From contig JAYJMM010000111.1 in assembly GCA_037349105.1 (NCBI GenBank), forward strand, positions 3,421,001 to 3,485,000: a stretch of DNA of 64,000 bases. Reading direction: 5' to 3'. This stretch comes from Limnomonas spitsbergensis (lineage: Eukaryota > Chlorophyta > Chlorophyceae > Chlamydomonadales). The notes under the pieces were generated by a model. That model was not told the origin of the DNA. It searched no databases and saw nothing but the letters and a program-made list of their open reading frames with translations. How positions within the stretch are numbered: the stretch's first letter is position 1; each line of letters starts with the position of its first letter. This document shows positions 1 through 13,300 of this stretch, piece after piece. The translations under genes and the position numbers were made by a program.

Positions 1-1361
1 GCATGCATGACACCAACATAGTTATATCAGTGGCATTGAGCTGTCGCTGCGGCACGTCAAAAATACTGTGGCTTGCAGAATAAAACATACACACATTTAT
101 AATTGTAATAACTACCCATTTCTACCAAGTCAGAAATGAACAAAATGAATAGCCGCACGGCATCAATACTTCGGAATACACTTATGGCGAACGAAAACTT
201 AGTTACGGGGGGAGGGAACAAATAAATAATAAGATAACTGGATATTCACTAGTGCCAACTGCCAAGCAGCAAGCCTTGAAGGGTCTGCCGCTTTGCAGGG
301 CCTGGCTACTGGCTAGCGATCGCTCTGCAGAAGGACCCGAGTCCCGGCTGCTGGTCCCTGAGTGATCCCAGCATTTTGCACATGGTCCCATAAGATCGAT
401 CCCCATAGTGTGCCCGGTCCCAGGACCGTCTTGGGATTGGTCCCCAAAATAAAGTGAATTGGTCCCTTGCTTGGGGCTGGGACTAAGCTGGGATCAACTG
501 ATAATCATGATGGGATCAGCTACAGGACCATGCTGGGACCAACTGCAGGACTATGCTGGGAAGCAAAATGTCCAGTACCATTGGAATGACATAAACTAAG
601 AGCCGTACATGCTCTTGGTACAGGGCTGACACACGTTAATTGGAATCGCTGGCTGGGCTAACTGGGCTCCAGGCCTCCAAGATAAGGGGTCAAAGGAAGT
701 CACATTGCGAAAAGTGCTGTCATGAGTCGTTAGACCATTCGGTGCTGGCAGGAATGCAGTTAGGTCCCGCAATTAAGTGTAATCGGCCGGTATATGGCGT
801 GATGCATGCACGGTGCACATCCAAGCTGCTCGCGCAATACCTCTAGCTACCGTTTCACCGCTGGTGGCACTTTTGGGTCGTGACACTTTTATTGCTCCTA
901 CATGGTTGTTATTTCTTGGCACTTTTTACTTGAAGCCATCAGAGGAACGCTGCGTTGCTTGGGCGACGATGACGGGGAGATGGTGGATCCAACCCGGGTC
1001 ACTATCTCAAATGTCATCGCGTGGGTGGTAACAGCTTGTACGCGGTTGCAACCAGGCGCCTAGGTGGCGATTACGACCAACTGTGGCGTTGGCAGTTTGC
1101 GGGGCCCTACGAACTCGTCAAGCAATGACATGTGAACAAATCTTTGAGTGTCAGCTGGCATGACAGCTCACAGTTGAAGATTTTGTCACACGTAGATTTT
1201 ACTCCCGTGTACTTTCGCCTCTCGTACTTTGGTCCTTTGGTCCCACCCAATGGTCTCACGATGTCGAGGCATCGACTCCGTCATTATCAGCTGTATACGA
1301 TAATTCTGTTCACGATTGCATCCTCCATGAACCATCTGTCATAAACGAATAGCTGCTGATC
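1..1361. other. upstream region without a recognisable gene
   Basis: No convincing coding region is seen. Between about 340 and 570 there are short degenerate direct repeats built on GGTCCC and TGGGACCAACTG-like words. The signal-peptide exon of the first large gene begins at 1362, so its promoter and 5' UTR should lie in the last few hundred bases, but no core promoter motif stands out. Confidence 0.5.
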
Positions 1362-4300
1362 ATGTTGAGATTAGACTATATCAAACTCTCTAGAGCAAGG
1401 ACCTCGATGCTGGTGTTGACAGTGCTCCTCCTCTCTGCGGCGTGTGCCAAATCTTCAGTGAGATTCCCTGACGCGCTTTGAAGACATGCGCCTCTCCTGT
1501 CCCTGACAGCGAGGATGTTTATTTGTCTTGCAGCTGCAAGGCTTCAACGCTGCTACTTTGCATGATGCGCGCGGCGACACCGGAGTCCGACGAATGCACC
1601 AACGTGAGAATGTGATGACGTGATATGATTTGGCCGCCTTTGTGTTTCCCCCCTGCCCGCCTTTCCTGTGCCATGTTCTGTTGAAAAAATAATGGATATG
1701 GCCATTGGCATTGAGGTAATGGCGCCTAGCTGTGGCCCCGTGCCCCTGGCCCCCGCACTTTGTACTCTAATGCCCAGGCTTATATTTTTGAGTTGTGTGC
1801 AGCCCGTTGCGGAAAACGCTACTGGCGCGTCTTTCTTTTTGTTCGTTTGCTTGTCAGGCCTCCCCACCAGGTGGGGTCTTTCGGGATAGTTTTGCAACAC
1901 CATGTGCTCGGCCGCAGCGCTGCGGGAAGGGGGGGTGCTTTTTGCATCACCGTCTCAACCAGAGACGTGTCATGCTCTTAGTTAGTGGGTTCCTCCCACC
2001 CACTCCAAAGTAATGGATACCCTTGGCCTGTGCTAGTCATGGAGCTTGCGACATGCGTTCGACTAAGCTATGCGAATTCGTTTTTGTGGGCCACGGCCGC
2101 GTAGCGGGCTCACTGTAGCAGTACGGAGACCGTGTACTTCAAATTTGTCGACCTCAAGCAAGATCTGGGCGAACATGCTAGGATTGAGACACGATTTGCG
2201 CTACAGCAGACCGAATGCTTTACGGCTCTAATCAACGATAGTTTTTTGTGGCACAGCTCGAGATAAGAGACATGTCCTTCAAACCGTCAATGCTGCATTA
2301 GCTGAAACTTCAGTACCATGCACCCTGACCATCAAGCATGTCTCCCTGGCATTTCAAAACAAGCCACATGGAAGCTGTAAGGGAGCTTGTATGCATGTAC
2401 TCACCATGTTCTGAAATCAATGCCTGTCACCCATGCCCTTTGAATCTAAATCCCCGCCCCTCTCATTGCATGTCTCTCTGAATGTCCAGCGTTCTGAAGC
2501 CCCCCTTACCCCTGTGAGCTGAATGTGCCCCCTTAATTTCCGCGCCCTGAGTGCAGTGAGCACGGTCAACACAATGAACACGGGGATGTTCGCCCACCAT
2601 CGATCTCTGATGGGGGTCACACCCGTCGATCCCCTCTGCCTCTGCCCGGGAAACCTGAACGAGTACCCCACCCCCGCCAAGATCATCATCGATAACTCTA
2701 CAATCTCTGTCACGATTACCGACCCAACAACACAGGGCCTAGTGGTCGAAGTGCCCTACGCGACCATCGCAGTGACTGTTACCGCAGGCCTGGCAGCGCA
2801 CATGCTGCTGATCTCCGCAAAAGCCCTAACACTGACGCTCACGGCCGGCAGCTCCAAATACGTCACCGTCATTGCCCCAACGACCTTGACGCTGACCATC
2901 ACCGCTGGGACGGCCACTACGGTGGAGATCTACGCTATCACCTCGCTAACCGTCACGTTAACGGCATCGGTCATCAGCAACCTGACCTTCATCTCCCCAA
3001 GCGCCTGCACCGTTACCTCTGCCACGTTGGCAAACCTGAATGTCTTTGCCCCCATGTCGGGCACAGTTACCATCACCACGACCGCGCTCTTCCTCTACAT
3101 CATCGCGCCCGTCGCGACGACGGTGACCATCACGGCCGGCTCGGCGCAGTTGATCGTCCTCTACGCCCCGATGCTCCTCACCCTGACCATCACCTCAACG
3201 GCAACAGACATCACGATCCAAGCGTTCCACCCCAACACAGTCACCCTGACCATCCCGGCCAGCGCCAAGGTCACCCGTCAAATCATTGGCATCCCGGGGC
3301 CGTGCGCCACTTGCCCGCCCCTACGTCCCCCCGGCTATGTTGAGAGCCCCCCTCCCAACGCTCCCCCGAGCCCTCCAAGACCGTCCCCTCCGCCCCCTCC
3401 GAGACCACCACCGAGCCCTCCTGCGCCTATTCTCAACCAGCGCAACTACTGCACGACGGGTCTCAGCTCCATGTGCCAGAATTGCGTGGGAAACTCTTGC
3501 ATTGTGAGTGTGTAGGGTTCAGGGTTGGGGACCCTATAATCGTGAAAATATTTAGGGTTTATGGCTTAGGGTAGAGACTTGTGTATCGTGAGTGTGTTGT
3601 GCGCGTTGGGCCCCCCGGATCGAGACCTCTCGTCACTGAGTGTCCCAGTTTAGGGTTAAGGGGTAGGACAGCAGGGTTTGCTGGGGTTGGCCTCTCCCTA
3701 TTTGTGTCCCGTTTTAGGGTTGGAAAACAGGGTCAGCAGGGTTAAGGCTTGTCCCTACTTTGTCCCGGATCAGGGCTCAGGGTAGAAAAACAGAGGGGCG
3801 AGAGGCTTAATAACCTCCATGCCGTACGCTTTGCGCAGAGACGAGCAGTGCTAAAATCACACCCTATTGCACCCCCCACGTGGCCGGCACGCTGCTGCCG
3901 AAGGCGACCCTGTTCTTCAGGGCTGGCGCATTTTATGCACATGCCTGCCATGCACGCCCTCACAAGGCACGCCTGAACAGCAGCAGACTTTTCATATTCG
4001 TTGTCTCGAGAGCTGTAGAACTGGGGCCAAGGCGCAAACAGTTCATTGGATGGGATGGGATGGGATTGCGATGGATCCTTGGATTCTGTCATGTGGGGTG
4101 GATGTAACATTGCCCATGCAGCTTTAACCATCAGGCCCATGAGGCCTCATTTAGACCCCATTACTACACCTCCCCTCCAGACTTAACACCTCCCCTCCTC
4201 CACCCTTGTATGCCCCAGACCCAAGACAATTCCGGCCAGGACGCGAACACATGTCAGCTTCCTGATACCCTGTCCGGTTTCGTCCCGTCCGCGTCCCTGT

Positions 4301-7300
4301 GCGCGATGCCCGGATCCTCAAGCGGCTACATCATGACACCCATCATCGACACCAGCTTGACCAACGGCTCGATTGCGGACGCGACCGTCGGCCAAGCGAC
4401 GCTCTTCCGCGACAACGCCGGCTTCGTCCACGTCACCGTCTTCATGACCTGCCCGCAGCTTATCTGGGGCACGATCGACGCAAACGGCCAGGACACGGCG
4501 AATACCGTCACGCTCACCATCGGCCAGTCCGGACAGGCACCAATCGTAGTGGTCGTCAACCTGACCGCGCCCGCTTATCCTCCGGCGAATGCGTCGCGAA
4601 ACCTGTGGTCTTGCAACACGTTCAGCTACCGTATGCCCGTCAACGGCTGCTCAGTAGTGTCGACGCTCCTAGCGCGTGCGCAGGTCAGAGTTTTCCCCCT
4701 GTGCTTCGTTTTCCCAGGCCAATGCTTCGTTTTTTCCGTCATCTTGTGCATCTTGTACTGCCTTACAGAGAGGCCCATGTCAAAGGCTCCTTCAACCAAG
4801 GGCCACTACTGGGCTCCACTAGGGTTGAGGTTGCAGATTGACCAACACACATCCAAAGCTCAATGTTGCCGCACACCTTCATCCCCCCCTCCCCCCCTTC
4901 TGCCTGCCCTCTGCATTCAGGTCCGCTTCCAAAAGTTCTATGCCAGCAATGGAGCAACGTCCTGTGTCCCCTCCTCCAACACGTTGGGCAGCGGCGACAG
5001 CGGTAACATGGACCAAAACGGTGACACCACTGGACTGCTGTTTCCCCCGCCTCCTCATCCTCCCCAACCTCCCTCCCCACCACCACCCCCTAGCCCCTCC
5101 CCTCCCCCCCCTCCCCCCCCTCCCCCCCCGTCCCCTCCTCCCCCGTCTCCCCCCCCACCGCCCCCATCCCCGCCCCCCCCGTCTCCCCCCCCACCGCCCC
5201 CCTCTCCTCCCCCCCCTTCTCCCCCTCCCCCTCCGTCCCCTTCCCCCCCTTCTCCACCGCCCCCTCCGTCCCCCGCCCCCCCTTCTCCACCTCCCCCCCC
5301 GTCACCCCTCCCGCCGTCTCCTCCCCCGCCGTCCCCTCCCCCGCCATCCCCCTCCCCCCCTCCCCCCCCTTCTCCTTCCCCCCCCTCCCCCCCCCCCCCT
5401 TCTCCCTCCCCTCCTTCCCCCTCCCCCCCTATGCCTCCCCTTCCTTCCCCTCCCCCCCCCCCTTCTCCCTCCCCTCCCCCCCCTTCTCCCACCCCTCCCC
5501 CCCCTTCTCCCTCCCCTCCCCCCCCTTCTCCCTCCCCTCCCCCCCCTTCTCCCTCCCCTCCCCCCCCTTCTCCCTCCCCTCCCCCCCCTTCTCCCTCCCC
5601 TCCCCCCCCTTCTCCCTCCCCTCCCCCCCCTTCTCCCTCCCCTCCCCCCCCTTCTCCCTCCCCTCCCCCCCCTTCTCCCTCCCCTCCCCCCCCTTCTCCC
5701 TCCCCCCCCCCCCCTTCTCCCTCCCCTCCCCCCCCTTCTCCCTCCCCTCCCCCCCCTTCTCCCTCCCCTCTCCCCCCTTCTCCCTCCCCTCCCCCCCCTT
5801 CTCCCTCCCCTCCCCCCCCTTCTCCCTCCCCTCCCCCCCCTTCCCCCTCCCCTGACCCCCCTTCTCCCTCCCCTCCCCCCCCTTCCCCCTCCCCTGACCC
5901 CCCTTCTCCCTCCCCTCCCCCTCCTTCGCCCCCTCCCCCCTCCCCTGACCCCCCGTCTCCCCCTCCTCCCTCCCCCTCCCCCCCGTCCCCCCCTCCCCCC
6001 TCCCCTGACCCACCTTCCCCCCCTATGCCCTCCCCTCCTCTCCCTCCCCCCCCTTTGCCCTCCCCCCCTCTCCCCCCCCCCCCTTTGCCCTCTCCTCCTG
6101 TCCCTCCCCCCCCTTTCCCTTCCCCCCCTTCCCCCTCCCCTCCTGTACCCCCTTTGCCCCCCAACAACCCGGTCTTGTCCCCCCCTTCTCCCTCCCCTCC
6201 CCCCCTTCCTCCCTCTCCCCCCCCCCCTTTTCCTCCGCCCCCTTCTCCTCCCCCCCCTTTTCCTCCGCCCCCTTCTCCTCCCCCCCCTTCTCCCCCGCCC
6301 CCTTCTCCCTCCCCCCCTTCTCCCTCCCCCCCTTCTCCTCCGCCCCCTTCTCCCTCCCCCCCTTCTCCCTCCCCCCCTTCTCCTTCGCCCCCTTCTCCTT
6401 CCCCCCCTTCTCCCTCCCCACCCTTTCCCTCCCCCCCGCTCCCACCATCTCCCTCCCCCCCTTCTCCCTTCCCTCCCCCCCCTTCTCCCTCCCCTCCCCC
6501 CCCTTCTCCCTCCCCTCCCCCCCCTTCTCCCTACCCTCCCCCCCCTTCTCCCTCCCCTCCCCCCCCTTCTCCCTCCCCTCCCCCCCCTTCTCCCTCCCCT
6601 CCCCCCCCTTCTCCCTCCCCTCCCCCCCCTTCTCCCTCCCCTCCCCCCCCTTCTCCCTCCCCTCCCCCCCCTTCTCCCTCCCCTCCCCCCCCTTCTCCCT
6701 CCCCTCCCCCCCCTTCTCCCTCCCCTCCCCCCCCTTCTCCCTCCCCTCCCCCCCCTTCTCCCTCCCCTGACCCCCCTTCTCCCTCCCCTCCCCCCCCTTC
6801 TCCCTCCCCTCCCCCCCCTTCCCCCTCCCCTGACCCCCCTTCTCCTTCCCCTCCCCCCCCTTCTCCCTCCCCTCCCCCCCCTTCTCCCTCCCCTCCCCCC
6901 CCTTCTCCCTCCCCTTCCCCCCCTTCTCCCTCCCCTCCCCCCCCTTCTCCCTCCCCTCCCCCCCCTTCTCCCTCCCCTCCTTCTCCCTCCCCCCCCTCTC
7001 CCCCCCCCCCCCCCCTTCTCCCCCTCCCCCCTCCCCATCTCCACCCCCCCCCTCCCCACCCCCCCCCATCTCCCCCTCCCCCTTCCCCAGGCCCCCCTTC
7101 TCCCTCCCCCCCTCTCCCTCCCCCCTCCCCACCTAACGATTACAACGCCCTCTCTGCCGTGGCCATCGCCCTCGGCAGCCCCCATTCCCTCTGCAGCTGG
7201 GTGCCCGGCACCGCACCGTGCACGCTCCCTGCTCCCCCCCCTCCCCCCTCCCCTCCCAATTCCTCTTCTCCCTCCCCCCCTTCTTACCCACTCCCTCCTC

Positions 7301-10300
7301 TCCCCTCCCCTTCCCCTGCCTGGGCTGGCCTCTCGTGCATCAATGGTGTCGTCACTGGCCTCGACCTCTCCTTCATGACAGGAATCGGGACCCTCAACGG
7401 GCCTGGCGATGGCTCTGGTACCTCAACTCCTGCAACCTTCTCCACGCTTTCCTTCCCTAGCGCCCTGAGCCAGCTGAGCAGCCTGTCCAGCCTTAGCCTC
7501 GGGGGCGGCGGCTACAGTGGCAGCCTGCCATCCTCTTGGTCCGCCTTGACCACCCTCACAAGCCTGAGCCTCAGTGGGGACGCGTCCGTCACCGGCACCA
7601 TCCCCGCGGCCTGGTCCGCCCTCACAAAGCTTCTGGCGATCGACGTCAGCGGGACTGGAATCACCGGCCCGCTCCCCGCCGCTTGGAGCGCGATGACCAC
7701 GCTGACCTCGATCAACACCTCGAGCAACCCAGAGCTGACCGGGGGCCTCCCGACGAACTGGGCGGCCCTCGCGAGCCTCAAGATGCTGGACACGAGCTCC
7801 TCCCCCAAGCTCGGTGGCTCCCTCCCTGCTGCCTACTCGGCGCTCACCAGCCTTACCTACCTCAACGTCAGCCGAGACGGTCTGACGGGCAGCCTCCCGC
7901 CGGAGTACTCGGCCATGCTCGCGCTCAAGTCGCTCGACGTCAGCATCAACAGCCTCACCGGGCTGCTGCCGGCCGCCTGGTCGGCGCTGACGGCGCTCAC
8001 GCTGCTGGACATCTCGGCCAACGCGGGGCTGACAGGCCCGCTGCCGCCGGCTTGGTCGTCGATGTCCGAGCTCGCCTCGATCAACAGCACGATGAACCCC
8101 GGTTTGACGGGCACCCTGCCAACCACCTGGTCTGCACTGACGGCGCTCACATCACTCATCATCGTCGCCGACACGGGACTCACAGGTAACTGTTGGTGAT
8201 TCAGGGTCTAGGGTCCAGGGGTGGGGTTGGTAGTGCACCTGGGTCCAGGGTCAAGGGGGGTCTTCATTAGCGTCCCTGGTTCCAGGGTTGTCTTTGGTTG
8301 CTTTTCTGGGTCCAGGGTCCAGGGGTGGGGTTCGCAGGGATTTAGGGACCAAGGGATGTTGTTTACGTTGGCTTTTAGAGAGGGGGCCCAATTCGGGGTG
8401 TTGTTAGGGTTTCAACCTTCCTGCTGTCACCTCTCCGCCTCCTGCACGCTCTCTGGTTCCGTCCCTCTTGTGTTCTTACCAGTCGGCCAGAACTGCAATC
8501 CCGAACAGGTATTATGGAAGCTTGTTCTTTACATTGTTTATGTAAAGCTTTGTGCCGCACATCGTGTTCCTGCCATCCTTTTCACCAACCTTCTTAACAT
8601 TCCTCTCACCTTTCATCTTGTCAAACGCATCTTGAGCGTCTCACGGGTGGCACAAGGGGGCTTTCAATGACTGTGACCCTGAACCCTCGCCCCACCCCTC
8701 CTGCCCCGCCACCCACCAGGCCCTCTTCCCGACTCTTGGTCGACCCTCACCAAGCTCGCCCACCTGGAGATCTCTGAGGACTCTGGCCTCACCGGCAGCA
8801 TCCCGCCCTCGTGGACCGCCCTCACTGCGCTCACCTCCATGGACGTCTCCTCCAACCATGGTCTCACAGGCAGCCTGCCGCCAGACTGGTCGAGCTTTTC
8901 GAGGCTGACCTACCTCAATATATCAAACAACCCAGGTGATTGAGGAGGAAGGGTTAAAGGATAAGGGTTCAGTGTTTGAAGCTGACCCACCTCAATATAT
9001 CAAAGAATCCAGGTGATTAAATAAGGAGAAGAGGGGGAGGGGGCGGATGAAGGGCATGTAACCTTACTTTTACAAGTGACGTCATGAGCGTTTCCTGGAT
9101 GGAATCTCGCGGGGTTTTGGGGGGAAAAGCCATTGTAGCCTCAACCTTCATCTTTCAGATGAGATTTCTGTCTTGGACTCCTCAGGTGTAGTCCAGGAGG
9201 TTAAGGACGTGCTGTACAAACCAACACCTTGGGTAACCTTCTCACACCTGCCTAAGCTTCTGAACCCCGTTCTGATCCCCCCCCCCCGTGGTTTTTGAAT
9301 AATTTGGCTCAATCCAATTCACCTCTCTGTCTCTCTTTCTCCGCAGGCCTGACCGGACCGGCGCCCCCCGGCATCTCGGCCCTCGTCACGCTCATCGACC
9401 TCGACCTGAGCCGCGACTACGGCCTGACTGGAACCCTCCCCTCGGAATGGTCCACGCTCACTGCTCTGACGCGCCTGAACATCAGCGGGGATTTCGGAAT
9501 CATCGGCTCGCTCCCCGCGTCCTGGTCGGCGATGACATCCCTCGAGGAGCTCGACACGTCCGGCACTGGCGTCACGGGAACGCTGCCTTCCAGCTGGGCT
9601 GGACTCTCGAACCTGAAGAGCCTTTCGGCCGGCGGGGCAGGCATGACAGGGACAATCCCCACGTCATGGAGCCTGCTGACGTCGCTGACCTCGCTGTCGA
9701 TTGTGGATAGCCCGGACATGACCGGAGGCCTGCCACCGCTCTTGTCGCGCCTCATAGCGCTCACATCCTTGAATGTGTCTGGGTGAGTCAAGCAACCTAG
9801 ATTTTTACATTGAGTGGTGTGTTCGGTGCATGATCCGCCCTGTCAATCTGCAAGCAGTAAGTTCTGTCAATTAGTAAGCAATACACTGTACGCTCTGTCA
9901 ATTTAAAAACAATAGGCAGTACGATCTGTCCATACATAAACAGTACGCTCTGTTGTGGTGAAGCTGCCTGCCCCCCCCCCTACCTCCCAATTTATATCTA
10001 AACCCTCCACCCCGCCCTTTGCCAGGAACTCCATGCTGGGCGGCCCGCTGCCTGCCTCATGGGCGGCCCTGACGTCCCTCTCATCCTTGGACCTCAGCAA
10101 CAACGGCCTCTCCTCCACAATCCCGTCGTCGTGGTCGAGCTTCAGCACCCTGATAAGCCTGGACCTGTCGGGCAACCCCATGCTGTGTGGAGGTGAGCCT
10201 CGCCCGGGGCTAAAATATCAGGGTTTGGGGAAGCTTGAACAAGAGCCTGGATCCGTCGAGATCTTTCCCCCCTTCCTACCCTTTGCTGGTTGAGGTGAGT

Positions 10301-13300
10301 CTCGCCCGGGGGCTAAGTATCAGGGTTCAGAAAGACACAAAAAGCTTGAACAAGAGCCAGGATTGGTCAGGATCTTAAGATCTTTCCGCCCTACCCATCC
10401 TATGCTGTGCAGAGGTGAGCCTTGTCTGGGGCTTAAATATAAGGATTCAGGATGTAGGAACGACACTATGAAGCCTACAACCGTGAGATCTGGACTTGCC
10501 CCTGCCCCCTACCCCCCCCCCTCCTCCTACTTACCCTGTGCCCTCACCCCTCCCCCCCTCCCTCCTCCTTACCCTTGCCCCTGCCCCTGCCCCTTTCACA
10601 GACATACCCGCTTCTTGGTCCGCCATCCCCTCGCTCAACATCACGGGGACCATGCTCGGCCAGCCCTGCCCCTCGCCTCCGCCACCTCCCTCCCCTCCCC
10701 CCTCGCCGCAACCCCCACCCCCGCCCTTGCCGCCGAGCCCGTCCCCGCCTCCGGTGGGCCAGGCCTGCCTGTGTGCCCCCAAGCCTACGGCAGGTGTCTG
10801 CCAAACCGGGCTGGTCCCCATGACAATCGCGCTCTTGTCCGCGCCGCTGGCCCCGCTGGACGCCGTGTGCGTCAAGCCGCTCACGCTCACCGGCTTATCC
10901 TCTGCAGCCTTCACCGCATGCTTTGCATACAACTGCCTGGTCCCGGAGCTCAACGGCGCCGCGCTGAGCATCAAGGTCTCCATGCCTGTGACGGTCACAC
11001 CCCTGGTACCTCTCCGGAAGCTGCTGGCCACGATCACCACCATCCGCTTTGTTTTCATGGGACCCAACTGCGCAAACATCAGCGCGTCGGGGACCACCCT
11101 CGACGGAACCGTCATCTCGTCCCTGAGCACCCAGGTGAGCTGCTGGTAGATCCAGCTAGGCCTGTGCCTCATAGACTCTTAAATCATCCTATCATACTTC
11201 ATTCATCCTTATCACACTGTTTAATCATCTCTATCACACTCGTAAATCAGCCTTATCACAATCTTAAATTACACTTGTTACTCTCAAATCACCCTTCTCA
11301 CCCAGGTCGTGGCGATCCCCTCTCAAGCCATCACGTCCCTCTCTATGACAGTCTCCACGTCAGCTGGATGCAACGACCAGTACGTGTCAGCCAACGTTTT
11401 CATTTCCGCCGCGCCGTCGCCGCTGCCGACCGTTCCCCCGGCCACCTGCCCATGCTGGTCTGTGCCGGTCAACGGGGTGTGCGGAGGCATCATGCAGCCC
11501 ATCTACCTCTCCACTGAAGTATCGTGAGTGGAATATGCATATGAATCTAGATCTAGGCGGATGCTTTATGCTGTCAAGCCAGCATTATGCAGGCCATCCA
11601 CCTGTCAACTGAAGTATCGTGAGTGGAACCAATATGCAGTTCAGGTTCTAGATCAATGGGGCCTGATCTAATTCCTTAGGGGGCTGCCCAACCGCCCCCT
11701 CCCTGCCCAATCTGTTGCCCCCACCCCTTGTCTATCACAGGCCCCTGACTGGCTACGGAGTGTCAGCGGTCCAGTGCATTGACCCTGCCAACTGGGATGC
11801 ATATGTGAGTCCAGCTCCAGGGGGAAGGAAGGTCCACTCTGGATTTGACAGCATAAAAGATTTGGGGAAGAAAGAAATGAAACCTATGCGTTTAGAAATT
11901 GATGCTTATGATCGTACTTTTATATTACAGAATATAGGTTTAATACATACTAGTAAGGGTGAACATGGTCGAGCATAAGAATATTATTACCAAGCTTTAG
12001 AACGAAATACCTCACTTCCTAGTGCATTAAATGATATTGCCGTAATGATTATCGCGGTGAACAAGCAATTGAAAATGGACATGATTTGGGGACATGATTT
12101 GGGGAAGATTGAGCAAAGGAAGAAAATAACTGGGAAAGAAAGCCTGGCAGAGGGATGAGCAAGCATTGACCGAGGCCGCCGCGTCCGTGCTGTATTTAAC
12201 TGTCCAGTATCAACCCACCTCAGTTATATACGTATCGCTTCGCACCGGCATTATAATGCATGTCTTACTCCTTGCCTGCATACGTATATACCGAGATATT
12301 GCTCCCCCTCGGTCTATATGTGTTTTTGACCAAAGCTGAACTATGCATTCACCCCACCCTTCACCCTGCCTCCTCTCTATCGCTGATCCTCTGCCCCCTC
12401 CCCTTCGCATGTACTGGCATCTGGATCCCTGAAGACTGCGGTCATGGCCATGAGCTTCTGTGAGTACCGCTTGACGTAGCGGACTTTCCTCCCGTATTCT
12501 TACAATTTGCTTTGGGACAAGTCTTGCAAGATACGCCTTCAGAAGTTGCTCAGGCGTTTGCCCGGCAACAGTTTTTGCATGGTATTAATCAACCTGAGCC
12601 CTGGCCCTCAACCCTCAAACCCAACCTGATGTCTACAACGCCAGGCAGGTGCCTGGCCTGCCTGCCTAAGTTATTTGTACGTTCCTCATCTTTCTCAGAC
12701 CCGGCCATTAATCTTGGAACCCAACCCCTGTCTAAATGCTCAGGCTGGCGGTTGTCCTGTCTGACAAATATGCATTTTGCTGAACCTTTAAACCAAACCC
12801 CTGCTTATATGCCCAGGCTGGCGCCTGTCCTGTCTAACAAAAACTGCATTTTTCTGAATCTTCAAACCCAACCCCTGCCTCTATGCTCAGGCTGGCGCCT
12901 GGCCTGCCTGCCCAACCTGTTTGCCTCATCCACCTTCAATGCGACTATCACGCTGAGCAAGTGGAACATTGACCGTATGCCCGGATCAGCAGTCTTCAAC
13001 ACGACCATCAAGTCAACACAGGTACGGCAGGAGTTTATTATGTCAGAAAGAGTTAGTATGTTAGAAAAGGATCAGGTGCCACCGTCAACATCTGATACCG
13101 TCCCCCGTCATTGTAACCCCCGTACCCCTGATATTGTTATCCCCTGTAATTACTATTATCATAACCCCCTCAAATTCCTGTCTTTGTAACCCCCTGTAAC
13201 TCCTATATTGACAGAAATAATTGTCCGCCAGGTTTACCCGGCCAAATCGCACTGAACCCTTGATTCAACAGCCCTGAACCCTCATCAACTCCCTCTGATC

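Noticed and set aside
5055..7185. Long minus-strand and +2-frame open readings (Gly-Glu, Arg-Gly, Leu-Pro rich)
   Set aside because: They are shadows of the Ser-Pro tract: a sequence made only of C and T in 21-nt repeats has no stops in most frames. The Ser-Pro frame alone joins in phase to recognisable domains on both sides.
8460..8515. Extra exon reading QNCNPEQ between exons 5 and 6
   Set aside because: Exons 5 and 6 already join in phase and continue the LRR (LTG/PLPDSW). The fragment adds nothing that aligns.
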